A stretch of DNA of 64,000 nucleotides from Agarophyton chilense (Eukaryota; Rhodophyta; Florideophyceae; Gracilariales; Gracilariaceae): NCBI GenBank assembly GCA_030374765.1, contig JARGXX010000113.1, positions 744,001 through 808,000 on the forward strand, written 5' to 3'. Both the position numbers and the translations under genes were made by a program. The notes beneath the pieces were generated by a model that worked only from the letters and a program-made list of their open reading frames with translations, was not told where the DNA came from and ran no database searches. Below, one piece after another: positions 1-11,200 of this stretch (position 1 is the stretch's first letter; every line of letters begins with the position of its first letter).

Positions 1-61
1 TGACCCCTTCTGTACGAAGATTCGCGCCTGGCTTAATGGCGGTGCACAACTCCCTTTCGAG

Positions 62-982
62 GTGAACGATCTTGGATACCTCGTCAGGACGGTTCAGTCA
101 TCCCCACAAGTCGTGGTGCCGCATACTCTACAGTCTAGAGTTTTGCATCTATCGCACCATGCGAAACTTGGTGGACACGTCGGTGGACGGAGGCTCTACC
201 TCACTTTGCGAAGGAATTTCTACTGGCCCGCCATGGCGGTGGATTGCTACGCAACGGTGCGGTTTTGTACCGAATGTGCTAAGAATCGGGTGAAAATTCG
301 CAAGTACTCAACGAAGTTGAAACTATTCCCGGCACGGGCTCCTCTCGAGTTTGTCGCCATTGACATCCTCGGTAAGCTCCTCACCACACGACGTGGACAT
401 AAGTTTTTACTCGTTATCACGGATCGTTTCTCAAAACTGGTTCGGACCGTACCTCCACGGAAGATGTCCGCTTTCACGGTTGCACAAGCATTTGTAACCC
501 ATTGGGTATTCGTCTACGGCCCGCCGGTTAATCTTCTATCCGATAACGGAAAACAGTTCGCATCGCGATTCTTCGAGGACGTGTGCAGGATTCTTGACAT
601 CAAGAACCTGCTCAGAACGACCTATCACCCCCAGTGTAATGGGCACGTGGAGCGGTTTAACCGAACGCTATTAGCGTCTCTCCGTTCTTACGTGGCCGAC
701 CACCCAAAGACATGGGATTTATATACCGACGCCTTGACGTTCGCGTACAATACGCAGGTACACCGTACTACGGGCTTGACTCCATTCGAACTGGTCTTGT
801 CCCGCCCTCCGCCTGCTGTCGCGTTAGAACCCCAGCCTACGCTGGATGCGTTCCCTTCCGTGAAGGATTATCGCCACAGGTGGAAAGAGTGGCTTACGGA
901 GCTGATCCCGGTCGCCCGAAGCTCGATGGCTCGTGCCCAAGCCGCTTACAAGCGTGATTTCGACTCTCGCGTACGCGGTTAG
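62..982 (+). pseudogene. Element A integrase (zinc-binding and catalytic core)
   Basis: This frame shows the HHCC zinc-binding N-terminal domain typical of retroviral-type integrases (LSHHAKLGGH at the histidine pair, then CTECAKNR at the cysteine pair). The catalytic core follows: first Asp in AIDILGKL, second Asp in LLSDNGKQF, and the Glu in HVERFNRTL. In the family this enzyme joins the reverse-transcribed DNA copy to the host chromosome. GPPVNLLSDNGKQ and the AYNTQVH motif are standard Ty3/gypsy landmarks, and the same motifs recur in elements B, C1, C2 and D here. It belongs to the pol polyprotein, whose C-terminal part follows directly. The upstream part of pol lies outside the window. 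It is a fossil of a polyprotein segment, not a separate gene. Confidence 0.9.
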
Positions 983-1009
983 GCCCCGCCAATCAACGCC
1001 GGTGACTTC

Positions 1010-3028
1010 GTGTTCGTCCGTAAGGAGTACTGGAACCCTGAAAAGAAAAAGAAGCACAAGCTTTCTTCCGTCGCGGACGGTCCTTACAAGGTCATTTCGG
1101 TGAAAGACGACACCATCGTGGTGGAAATTGTCGACGCTCATGAGCGGATCTCCCGCGACCGCGTTGTACTCGCCCCGCCACCGACGTTGGAAGTAACCGA
1201 AATGGGTCAACAATCTTTCTCTGAGGATGATGGTGCTCGACACACAACAGTGGCTCAGCCCACTGCCGTGGTTTCCAGACCTTCTGCGTTACCACACCCT
1301 ACCCGGGGACTCTCTGACTTGCCGATCTTATCGGACCAAGGCCAGAATGGCCTCTCTTCTCTCACGCCACGGCGCGGTGTCTACCCCCGCCCGTTGGGCG
1401 TTTCAACCACTCCCCATGCCGCTCCGTCTCAGGAGGGGGAGGAGGCTCATAACTCTCGTCAAGAGACGGAAACCGCTTCGTCGCGTCATGACAACCGTGG
1501 TGCACGGACTCCTGGACACACCAGCAAGAACAACGGTGATCCGGACGTCCCGTCTACTGACGTGCCATCTCCGCATTTGCGCGCTACAGCCGTTGCTGAA
1601 CCCTCTATGGGAAGCGCCACCGCATCTGCGTCTGATCGCACTCCCCACGGGGACTCTACTCGATAGGACGCACCACGTAGTGGAAACCCTCTCGCCGAAG
1701 CGAAACCGAAATCGTCGCAGTATGCTGTTCGCCCTCGCGATACTGGACTGGCTATTCCGTCGAGCGTTGACCCGCAGCCCGTGGGTCACGGTTCGTCGAC
1801 ACCAGCTACGCTGGAAAACTTAGAGCACGCCCTCGCAGGCCCCTCTAGGCCGAATCGATCGGAAGTGGTCGCTCGTACTGTACGGCAGGACACACCGGCT
1901 AAGCCGGGCAAGCACACCGTAGCAGACGGGAGATTCACACCCAGCACGCTTGATGCTGGTTCAGAACCCGCGCGCAGGGGCGGACGCACTCCGAGTGTCT
2001 CGTTTGACCCCGACAGCGTTGTCGAAGGCGCATTGGTCACCCCGGAGAATGTGCCCGTCAAGAACGGAAGCACCTCGTCGCCGAGTGAAGTTGAACCCTC
2101 GAAAGGGATAGTTGAGGACGAACTCGCTCCCCGCAGGGGTTCCTCGCCGCGCACTTCGCCGCCCGTTGGTGAGGAAGGCACGGTTGACCCGGAGTTGCAC
2201 GCCCGTCGCGGTACTTTGTCGCCCAAGCGAGCAGACATACCGGCAGCGCCGTTGCACACGCCCTCACGTGAGGAGGCGGAACGCAGCACGGCGCGGAGTA
2301 CTCCCAGCCATCAGCCGGACGTGACACGTGACCAGAAGACACCCGGCTCGGGAGATACGCCAATCAACGCCCAAGGCGGCTCACCCGGAAAGGCACGACG
2401 CCCCGTGATGAAACCGCCTCCCGCGTCAAGTCCAGCACCGTCGCGACGGATTTCACCCCGACGACTCGCGGAACGCGACCGCGAAACCCAGCCTTGGGAT
2501 GAGTCCGCGTTCCCCCGAAGGGTGGCCTCTGCACGAGAACTCTCGGAAAGCATTCCGACCCAAAAACTGGGAGAATTGCCCCACGGGAAGGCCTCCGGCC
2601 GAAGCCGTCGAACTGACGCTCTTCGTCATGACGCCTTGGCGGAAGCAACCCTCCAAACGGCCAAGGCAACCCGGAACCCAGTTCGTTCCCCTACCCAGGG
2701 CATGGAAAGGCAACGCCAACCCATGGACCCCTCGGGGGAAGGGCACAGTAGCCCACACGCACCTGCGGACGTACACCGGTTTGGTCCGGTGACGCGTACA
2801 CCGCAAGGGCGGGAAGTCTACGAGAAGGAGTTCGTGGTCGACCACATAGTGGAGCACTCATACCATCCGGATGGTTGTATTCAATACCTCGTCCGTTGGT
2901 ACGGTTTAGGGCCCGAATGGGATTCGGATGAGCCGATGGAACATCTCCCACGTTCGAAGGTGGTGTCATATCACTGCAGAACGCGGACGGGAATCCCGGC
3001 ATCGGTTGTTAAAGCCCATGTGGGATAA
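1010..3028 (+). pseudogene. Element A integrase C-terminus, long RRG-repeat linker, chromodomain
   Basis: The segment starts with the integrase C-terminal region (VFVRKEYWNPEKKKKHKLS, like the GPY/F module that follows the core in this group). About 550 residues rich in Pro, Ser, Thr, Arg and charged residues follow, probably disordered. A chromodomain lies at about 2822-2990: EFVVDHIVEH, then YLVRWYGLG, then HLPRSKVVSYH. Chromodomains at the integrase end are known in chromoviruses, where they are thought to steer insertion toward particular chromatin marks. Usual linkers are much shorter. This one contains several (A/P)RRG motifs about 30 to 60 residues apart. Pol ends at 3028, about 180 bases before the converging antisense ORF ends. 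Confidence 0.8.
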
Positions 3029-3207
3029 CACCCACCTCGGTGGAAGAGAAAAGAGAAGTATGTTTGCTTGAGAACAGGCTAGTGAAGGAAGTTTTTGGGT
3101 TACACAAGTCACTTGGTTTTTATTCGAAGCTATCGATGGAATACCGAGCACTCGGGATACTACTCTAAGTCACAAGGGAAAACTCCCCATCGGGATCGCG
3201 TGCCCCG

Positions 3208-4911
3208 TCACGGGTTCGGATCACCGCCCCCGGGTTGGTTACCTCCCTGGAGGCGGGTGATCAAGGCCTTGCGCATAGCGGCAACATCGCCACTCGCTGC
3301 GTTGGTCCCCAGCCCCACCTGTCGCAGGAACTGGGAGATCACGGCCGCTTGACCCGCCGGAGCGGAGTTCGCATCGCCTGGGGCGGACGCCCCACCACTT
3401 GGGAGATTCACCGGTGGAACCGGAGGTGGTCCAGCTACCGCGTACTCCGACCCAGCCCCCGCGGGGTTATCCAAACCCGCGTAAGGCGTGGCTGGCGTCC
3501 CCGCGTTAGAGGGACCTCCCGCTTCGGATCCCTTGACCTCCGCCTCGGCGTACGCTTCCCCGTCGTCGGGTTAGTTGTCCACCATTGGATCGTCGCCGTC
3601 GTAGACGTGGTAATATTCATCCGCGTCCACGAAACCGATGGGATGCCCCTCGGGGATATGGCGTGGTGCAAACCGGAGTTCGTTCGCTTCCTCCGCGGAG
3701 ATTTCGTGCCCTTCCCAGGGGTCAAAGTATACGAAATCACCTCCCAAGGGAGTACGCCTTCCCGGTGACAGGTCCTGACCCCGGCTACCCACGGTGCGCC
3801 CGCTTTGTTCAATCGGAACGGCGGTCCAGTCCAACTGGTCGATGTAATCGAGAAGACCCGCCACTTCCCCGGCGTTGGTTACTCCACCAAGTGGGATGCT
3901 CAGGTCCAGGCTGCGAATCGCGGACCTCAACCGGAACGGGAGGAACCACAGTCTGTACTGGTCATACACCTCCCAGAGGAGGAACACCGCCGCGCGGACT
4001 GTCCATTCGGTAATCACCACGGACCACAGTCCGGACTCCGGATCCTCGATGAGGTAAGAACCGTAATACGTGATGACGGGTGGCAGCTCGATGTAACAGC
4101 CCCGGCAGGCCTCGAGGTTCGACCACCACGGTGGAATGAGGACATAGCGACCCCGTCGGTCGGCCACGCGAAGGCGTTCGATCTCCACGTTCTGATACGG
4201 GACCAAATACCCGAATCGGGATCGTGCTCGACACTCGAAGCGGATCAGGGCGAGGAAGTTGGCCCGCGCAAGTCGACGCATGTAGCGGAATTCTGCCAGG
4301 ATAGTCGGTCGCGTCCAGCACATGTCCTCTTGCCGTGCTATTGGGATGCCCCTCCACGATAGTGTTTCCAAACCCGCCAGGCGGTCGACGTAACCAATCT
4401 CACCTTTAGTGCGGTAAAGCCGAATGTCGGTGCCGAGACCATCGGGGATGGGATATTCGAAAGGAGCCCGGCGAAGCCGTTGATGGCCAAGAAGGACGAA
4501 GGCCGCATGAGCGGAAGCCGAGGTTTCACTACCCCGGCGCGCCACAGCGTGAACCGGAACCGCTACGCGGCGTCGCCAATCCAACGAAGTTGTCGCCACG
4601 GCCGGAATATCGCCCGGAAGCATCCCGTTTCCATCGGTGTACATCGCTATGAGCGCTTCGTCTAACACCGCAATCGGGTGGAACCACGGCGCAAGCCGGA
4701 GAACGGACGCCTGATGCCCAGGATGGCGCCCGACAAGCATGTCGTATGGCGGCCACCCTCTCGAGGGGAGCATTTTGTACGGAGCAGCAGCCGCGTTCGG
4801 GATATGAATCTGCGGCGCAGCCGATGACGCGCTTTGCGGAAGCGGAGCGGACTGCAAGCCGGAGAAGTACCCCGCAGGGAGACGGTTGGGTTGATTGTTT
4901 TGGTTGCTCAT
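3208..4911 (-). pseudogene. Element A antisense ORF (conserved protein of unknown function)
   Basis: A long frame on the strand opposite to pol begins with MSNQNNQPNRLP at 4911 and covers most of the interval down to about 3208. I chose the start at 4911 because element B's frame also begins MSN and because the upstream extension is not conserved; the frame itself stays open back to 5145. Shared motifs with elements B and D are LRAEFRxLR-like, RSRxGYLVPYQ, IPPWW, GCYIELPP, LLWEVYDQY, LDLSIPLG, GGDFVYFDPW, and near the C-terminus ISQFLRQVGL. The protein is rich in Trp, Tyr, Arg and Pro. I see no signal peptide, membrane segment, zinc knuckle or catalytic motif. I cannot assign a function. It runs tail-to-tail with pol and its start faces the 3' LTR 270 bases away. 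About one break is visible. Confidence 0.8.
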
Positions 4912-5167
4912 CGGTGAGCGAAGAGGCCGGATGACCGGAAGAGGAGACCGGCGAAGCGAAAGACGATGCCGAGGAATCGGAGGAATGGCACGCAAGGATG
5001 CGGATTCGGTTGAGATGCAACGTTGAGAGCGGTTGTTGCCAGGAGACTGGAGTTTTGCCACACTGCGTTTGTTGGCATCGGATGAAGTGGATCCCAGCGA
5101 GCTGGTTGCACTCTTATGCATTCGTCTCGGCGCGTCGCCCACCATTGCGGATGTCGTACTCGCGCCT

Positions 5168-5180
5168 CAGGAGGGGGATA
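5168..5180 (+). other. Element A polypurine tract
   Basis: The run CAGGAGGGGGATA sits directly before TGAAGTGCAAC, the first bases of the LTR. Polypurine tracts prime plus-strand DNA synthesis in LTR elements. Equivalent purine tracts ending GATA|TG occur in elements B and C1/C2, which fixes the LTR boundary here. Confidence 0.75.
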
Positions 5181-5974
5181 TGAAGTGCAACCCTCGTGAG
5201 GGCCGTTTTCCAGGACTTGGTTGTTTTTCCGCCTCGGGCGATACTTGTGAGAGCTATGAGTAATACCGCTACTAGCGGGCTGGCGTAGCCAGGTGTATAC
5301 GCGTTGTACGCAAAGTGCACCGGCGGCCGTGCGCCGTGGCCCCGATTCGGGTGTGACTTACCCACGTGTACCACGGGTGGCCCAGGACAGGTTGGCACAG
5401 CATAGCTGGATATTTCTCTATTTATTTAGCTTTATTACACTAGGTTAGGGAGCTCTTTACAGTATTCTACACTATATAGTGCCAGGGCGATCTCGCCCTG
5501 ACACTCAGTAAACCTCCCCAACCAGGGTTCTTGGCTCTAAGTCTTTTTCCGCTTTCGCGAGTCTTCCACACTCTACGGAGGTGAAGCTGCGTTACTAACG
5601 GTAGATTTATCCACCCTGCGTCAACAGGAGACTCACCGCTGTTAGCGTGTATATCTTTCATACCCCTGCCGTGTTCTCGCCCCAGTATTGGGTTTGCTAC
5701 ATATTTCTTTTGGCTCTCGTGGCCCATGCCCCCGATCGCCCCCACTGGGTGGTCCCCCCTTTATCACTTGCCCACTCCCGTGGAATACAGCTCATACCTG
5801 GTCTGCTCCCTTCTAGCATCCCGCACTCTCCCCGCTTGGCGTGCCGGTGAACCTCGGCCTTACACCCCGACTTAGTCGTGTTCACTCCGGAGAGGCTCCG
5901 TCGCCGTGCTACCCTCCTTGGAGGAAGACTCGGATATCTTCGTGTGTTTCCGCCGCCTTTGGCGTTGCACTGCA
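5181..5974 (+). repeat. Element A 3' LTR (794 bp)
   Basis: The LTR starts TGAAGTGCAAC after the polypurine tract and ends GTTGCACTGCA. The two ends form an 11-base imperfect inverted repeat with the standard TG...CA termini. Its middle resembles the solo LTRs at 30499-31328 and (reverse strand) 35729-36640, for example around CCCAGTATTGGGTTTG and the TTGGCTCT stretch. The right flank is unrelated (a copia scrap), so the element ends here. Confidence 0.85.
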
Positions 5975-5982
5975 AAAAAAGA

Positions 5983-6200
5983 CAGTACGGTTCTAAAGAC
6001 GCAAGAATTTATTTACAGGGCTGAGAATCAAACTGCCCCTACTTTCAAAAAGATTTACAGTGATAAAGGGGTGGAATATATGTCGACGAAACTTCAAGCC
6101 ATTTTTTAATGGAAAGGAATTCTTCATGAGTTCAAAGCTGCCCATAACCCGTGTAGCATTCAAAATTCATCTCCGTTTCAAATTTCGAGATACTGTAAAG
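5983..6200 (+). pseudogene. Ty1/copia integrase scrap
   Basis: The + strand reads as a decayed piece of a Ty1/copia-type integrase core: FIYRAENQT, then KIYSDKGVEY, then HEFKAAHNP. These correspond to the family pattern F...VENQT...LRSDNGGEY...GI.HE...P. Only about 70 residues are recognisable, with no LTR or neighbouring domain. It is a short, old, broken fossil wedged between the end of element A and the next solo LTR. Confidence 0.65.
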
Positions 6201-6208
6201 TGGATATA

Positions 6209-6775
6209 AGGCCAAAGATATTAGTAGTAAGCTATCTGGGGGTAGTAGCAGACATTTGCGATAGAGTTCGGACTGCCGAAGTGGTGCTTGCAGCGAAGGG
6301 AGAAGGGGTGGGTGGTATAGCTACAACACCAGAAAGCTCTAAGTGGGTTGTATGGTCACTACTCGCCAGCGAGAGTGAAAAGTGGTACTGAAGAACGTAG
6401 ATGAAACGTTGGAAACGAGATGGCTTGAGTAATAGTTGTGGGCTAACTCTCTATAATGGCTCGTTTGGATCTCCGCCTAAAGAAGCCTTAGCGAGGAACT
6501 GAACAGTCATGTTACCCATGTTGTCTCCTTCATATGGAGTAGGCGCTCATCTCTGGTACACTATATACTCTGTACCAAGGTGAGTGCTCAAGTATTACAC
6601 AAATAGTACCCAGTGAACGGCCTGTTATCCAGACCTCTGTGTGGGCATTGGCCGTAGTGGACTTATAACTATAAAAAGTAGTAAAATACGACAGGTAGAT
6701 CTCCATTTCATGTGTCCCTGGCAATATGGCTTTCCGCTAAGAATAGTGGCAAATGCGCGCGCGCCGAGGCCTGCC
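6209..6775 (-). repeat. Solo LTR of the element D type
   Basis: About 560 bases match the 3' LTR of element D (54578-55105) along their length and in the same orientation. Shared blocks include GTTCGGACTGCCGA, AGCTACAACACCAG, ACTCGCCAGCGAG, CTGGTACACTATATACT and TAGTAAAA. No gag or pol sequence adjoins it, so it is a solo LTR left by LTR-LTR recombination. Boundaries are approximate because both ends have drifted, and I find no clear target duplication. Confidence 0.75.
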
Positions 6776-7690
6776 ATTCGACATGTGCCACCACGTGTTC
6801 TACCATTACATCCTGGGGCTTCTTACTTTCTACTACTTCTACGAATAGCAATAATTGTTTTCTTTTTTGCCTATTTTTCTTCTTCACTGAAAAGGTGCTT
6901 TAAATAATGATTTTTTATTTTTCTCATGAATCTTCTTGAGTGTGTTTATTACTGGTATTTTTGGATTTTTCCGTGCTTGGATGTGTTTTAGTGTAATATT
7001 ACTTGGTGCAAATGTTGGGGCTGTTAAGGGTTTTACTAGCACATTAGTCAGTTTCTCTGGTTCTGAAATCGAATACTCTTGAAGGGATTTCTTGCCCCAA
7101 AATTTTCGTTACTGGATATAGAGCGAACAAATATCCCATTTTTAGTTCCTTTCCTAGAAAAGCCTTGTAAATAATTAATACGCTTCCTGTTGGCTAATGC
7201 AGAGTGGAAAGGCTGAATAAATTGTTTCAAATTCAGAAGGTTTGACCGCAAGCCAAAAAGTCTGACCCATAGTCATCATTGACATAAGTTTTTCAATGCA
7301 TCTTATTTCAAGAAGATTAAGGAAAAAAGTCTATTTTGGGAGAATAATAACATATACATTCATTAAGACCTTTCAGTTATAAAATAGTTTTTGTTTAAGT
7401 TACCATTTATTGTCATTTTTGGCCCAGAGAGTCACATTCAAAAGAAAGTACCCAAAAATATTTATTTAAAAATGTATTCATTGTTCTGAAGTGTTTAAAA
7501 CAAAGTTGTAAGTTTTTGAAAACTTCTTGATCAGTATAGATGGCACTAATTCTGAATTGTCAAATTTCGTTGGGTGCACAGCTATTAATGTGGCCCACAC
7601 TATATCATGTGTCTACAATGATTTCGTGATGGGTTTATTAATGTGGACTACAGTATATACTAGTCACCAAAATAGTGTGGACTCATACCG
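6776..7690. other. AT-rich stretch without a recognised gene
   Basis: The sequence is AT-rich with short frames only. None resembles a known family, and I see no RNA gene or repeat. It separates the solo LTR from the pogo-like transposon relic. Confidence 0.5.
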
Positions 7691-7695
7691 TCGAC

Positions 7696-8990
7696 CTACG
7701 CATCGATCTCCACGGGCTCGCCATTGAAACTCTCACGATTCCTCAAGATTATTGCCTGCAGTTCTGGGGAAAGCTGGCGTTCCTCCCACTTTCCATTTAT
7801 GTTTAACACCATACCACAACGGATCATTGGCTTTCGTGAATTTCTAACACTATACTCATCCCGTCGTGCCCGGACAGCGCGTGTAGAATTTGTGGCAAGC
7901 TTCAAGAAATGCATTTTACCAAGGGTTTGAAATTATCTTGGAACCTTTGGGCCCATCAGACCACAACCAAATTTTCAACATGCTTATCTTGTGGTCATCT
8001 TATTCATGTCGCCAAAAGATTTTCAGTTTCTGAATGAGAACATTGTCAGCCGGTTGAACTAAATGGGTAGCACTACAAGGAAAGAATCGGACTTCCGTGT
8101 TGCTCCCCGCCAAAGCATTACGCACTTCATCCGTCAGGTCATGCGTGTTGACATTGTCAATGTACAGCACACGCTTTCGACCGTTTGGAAAAGTACTCAA
8201 CTCTCGCCTTTCTCGAACCAGATCCAGGAAAACTCATTTGTATATCCACTTTTTCGGTCCGGTTCTATATACCACTCAAGGTACGTCGTCTGTAAGACCC
8301 CGAATGGGATAGTTCTTATTGACGTTCTTAAAAATTACCATTGGGATTCCTAAGGCTACACTTAGACCACCAGATAGGAGAACCATCATCGTGATACCAT
8401 CATCACCGGATACCACATCAGCATATCGGAGATGTGTGTCACCTACTAAGGCCAATGTCTTGTGGTTGTCCCTGTTGATATAGAAGTTTGTCTTATCCGC
8501 ATTGAGCACATCTTCTTCACGCAAGCGATTCGAACGAAAACCGCGAGCAAGCTCTCCAAGGTAGTATGTGACCTCTCTTTCTATTTGTTCCTGCTTTCCT
8601 GGAGATACCATGAGCTTCCCACACTGCGCCCGGTTGACGACATTTGGTCGTTCCATGAAGGTTTGGACCCACCTGGGACTTTCTTGTCTTCCATTGGAAC
8701 TGCTGTGTGACTGTCGACCATGCTGGTGCAGTAATTCCCTTCGGACTTTCTGGAGATGAGATGTAGAGAAAGAAAACGAAGAAGACGAGCGTTGAATTGG
8801 ACGCCGGCCTTACGCCTGCAGTTGAAATGTACAAAGAGATCCTGTTGTAACGCAGCAACCCACAGATTAATTCTACGGCCCCTACCCTTGTGAGCCTTGC
8901 AGCAGTGGCGTTTGAATCCCCCTTTGGAGTGCTTCACGAAAGAGAACGTGCTTGTTCCTGATTTTCAGTTGTGCCATTGTACTGACTGTA
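7696..8990 (-). mobile_element. pogo-like (Tc1/mariner superfamily) DNA transposon relic
   Basis: Four minus-strand segments in changing frames read as one decayed transposase. The N-terminal segment (about 8581-8937) has a helix-turn-helix-like stretch, INLWVAALQQDLF then LLRFLSLHLIS. The core (8276-8656) has the first catalytic Asp in VLNADKTNFYI and the block GITMMVLLSGG. The next segment (8000-8200) carries the second Asp in LYIDNVNTH and the third in HLVQPADNVLIQKLK, giving a DDD triad as in pogo/Fot1/Tigger. The C-terminal piece (7696-7914) has KPMIRCGMVLNINGKWE. The frame shifts near 8650 and 8200-8276, a stop follows WRHE near 8000, and another lies near 7918. I found no terminal inverted repeats, so the true ends are unknown. 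It is clearly dead. Confidence 0.75.
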
Positions 8991-10146
8991 GCCTGCGTTT
9001 CCGGCAACGACTGGCACGCTGTATGTTGGTTATGTATGTCCAACGAAATAGGCGTGGTAATTGTTCGAGAGTTCGGGATACTATGTGTTTTTGACCATTT
9101 GCGGATGCATCATTAATTTTTCATTGCACAATGGTGGCCTTGATAGTATTAGTAAAGACGTTTGGGAAAGAAGGTTGTTACGTTTGTGCACAATATAGGA
9201 GGTCGATTGGATTTCGTCGTTTGCGGCATTTGTCGCTGATGACTGCGAGGAGGTGAACGGAGGATTTGTGGTGTCATATGGAGAGGTTGCATTTGAACTC
9301 TGAGAGGCCATGCGAGCGAAAGCGCTTGGTAAAGGTGAGACAATGAGATCCGTTTTGACTTTCTTGTGATTGTAGAATGAATAGCTGTTAGTTGGTGGGG
9401 ACGCTATAGGTCTGCCTATGAAGTGTTGGTTTTAAACTGTTGGAATTGGCGCGCAATGTTTCTCTCTATCCATACTATTTCCGTGACGTTCATCGATCCC
9501 ACATATAAAATAGTGTGAACCATACTAATTATTGTCTTCACATAATTACGACACCAACACTGATAACAATGTGCATTTGTACTTTGAAACATTATAGGGG
9601 CATTTTTTCCGGAACATTTTGTAACGTAACTTTTTCCTCGATTAACCATTTTTTCAAACATTCAGATCAAACTTGAACATTACATTTGATATAATTTCTG
9701 GAGGGGTTGTCCCGCAATGCAAAAGTTATCGTATTTCTCAAGTGGAACTTGCCAAGATTGATTATTGGGTTTTCAGTGAGATGTCTTATTTTTTTGCATT
9801 CCCTTGAAATTTTTCAGCTATGTTTTGGCACGTTCAGCTCTACTTAAGCTCTGTTTCTACAAAGCATATAGATGGAAATAGATATAAAGTCTACAACATT
9901 TCAATATACCAAACAATAAACTAGAGTGGTTTCTCTTTTTCCTAGGCAGCTGCACCTAGGCCATAACCATCCACGACACGTTCGTATCGGGAACATCTTG
10001 ATAAATTACTAAATCTCGACTGTCAAGCAATGACATTTTATGTCTAAAACAGAAAACGAATTTTTTTAATCTCTACGAAATTTTATAACCGCAAACCCAC
10101 AATTATCAGAATTTTGGCCTTTTAATAGAGAGTCAAAACTCCTTTT
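8991..10146. other. No gene recognised between two DNA transposon relics
   Basis: About 1.15 kb of AT-rich DNA with only short frames. A small minus-strand frame (9081-9311) with a Ser/Thr/Asn-rich start could be a leftover of the pogo-like relic, but it does not match a conserved part. Nothing else is supported. Confidence 0.45.
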
Positions 10147-11090
10147 TTAGAGAACAGAAATGAGGCTCTTTGATATAAATTTGTAAAGGTTCTCCAAGAG
10201 CTCAAAAGGCATGGTCTCCCGGAAATCACCAATTCGATTAGCCAGCCACTTAACAGTGTTAAAAACCTTGGGCTCCTCGAACAAACACTTTACAATCCAA
10301 GCCCAGACGTTCTCAATGATTTTCTTGCACGGGGTTTTGGCCGGCCAGTCCGAAAAATCTACATTTTTTTCTTTTAACCAGTTTTTGGTCGTCTTTGAAT
10401 TATGAGGACTAGCTTCATCGTGCATAAATATCAAATTCTCGCCCATAGAAGCAGGAGCATAAAGAAAAAGATCGTAACCCAGGGTTTCAATGTAGAGCTT
10501 TTCATTCAGTGTGCCATCAAACTCGACAATATTTCCACTACTCTAATAAGATACACATGCTCAAATCATCACCGACTTTTCTCCTTGCACCGTCCGCGAG
10601 AAAGTTTATGACAAATTCGTCAAATGTTGCCAATTAGCGACGAGGCCACCCGGACCCTCAAAGCTATATTTTTCTCATCACAAAAGATAGCCTTTCTCAC
10701 TGAATAGCTCCGTATGAGAGCTTCTTCATCGCCTCTATTATATGATTCAGTTTGTGTTTCTGGATCATTTAAATACCTTTCTCTATGTTATTATACTTCA
10801 GATATAAAGCGAGTGTTAGAATTTACTATAACCTCTGCTCTCCAATCGTTATGGCCGTACTTTTTTTCGCTTTTAATACTGATGATTGTCGATGTAAGAC
10901 ATCTTGAATTACTGCTCGTTTAGCCTTTTTGTGTTATTCTTCGATGAAGGGCAGTTCATTTCTACTGTTGGCTTTTCCTTGCACGCATAAAACTTTTATA
11001 CACGGCAGTACGGTGGCTTTCGAGCTCTTTTGCAATCTCTTGATGACTCATACCGTGAAAAAATTAAGCTCAGATTTAGATTTTTTTGAA
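10147..11090 (-). mobile_element. Tc1/mariner DNA transposon relic
   Basis: The minus strand reads through the parts of a Tc1/mariner transposase in order. Near 11030-11060 is a helix-turn-helix stretch, GMSHQEIAKELESHRTAVYKSF. Around 10680-10720 is the first catalytic Asp in KAIFCDEKNIAL. Around 10500 comes GNIVEFDGTLNEKLYIETLG. In 10147-10446 the second Asp lies in LIFMHDEASPHNSK, followed by DWPAKTP and ENVWAWI at the third acidic position. Several stops and frame changes break the frame between these blocks, especially between about 10550 and 11000. No inverted repeats were found. The relic ends close to the left LTR of element B. Confidence 0.7.
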
Positions 11091-11149
11091 GTCTCACAAG
11101 AGCCTACCCTTTGGCGTAATTGGGTGTTTCCAGTGAATAAAAGAGGTTC

Positions 11150-11200
11150 AGAGAAAAGACAGGGACTTTGTTATTCCATTAAAAACTGCACAGGTGTCTG
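11150..11200 (-). other. Leader-like remnant outside the left LTR of element B
   Basis: On the minus strand the bases just outside element B's left LTR align without gaps to the leader just inside its right LTR. About 22 of 31 compared bases agree, including the TGGAATA block. A normal insertion would show unrelated flanking DNA with a short target duplication here. The match suggests this is a leftover leader of a second, tandem copy. It is short, so chance similarity cannot be excluded. Confidence 0.4.

Larger units (their letters stand above)
1..5974 (+). mobile_element. Element A: Ty3/gypsy chromovirus, 3' two thirds, with antisense ORF
   Basis: The window opens inside the pol region of an LTR retrotransposon on the + strand. 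In order it holds an integrase (62-982), a long integrase C-terminal/linker region, a chromodomain (about 2822-2990), an oppositely oriented extra reading frame (3208-4911), a polypurine tract (5168-5180) and a 3' LTR (5181-5974). Gag, protease and reverse transcriptase would lie to the left of the window. Integrase followed by a chromodomain defines chromoviruses in the Ty3/gypsy (Metaviridae) group. The element is broken, with about three or four visible breaks in the part shown. Age cannot be judged from LTR divergence because only one LTR is here. Confidence 0.9.

Noticed and set aside
3208-4911. Antisense ORF as an envelope gene
   Set aside because: It is on the wrong strand for a spliced env, and I see no signal peptide, glycosylation-rich ectodomain or membrane segment in any copy.
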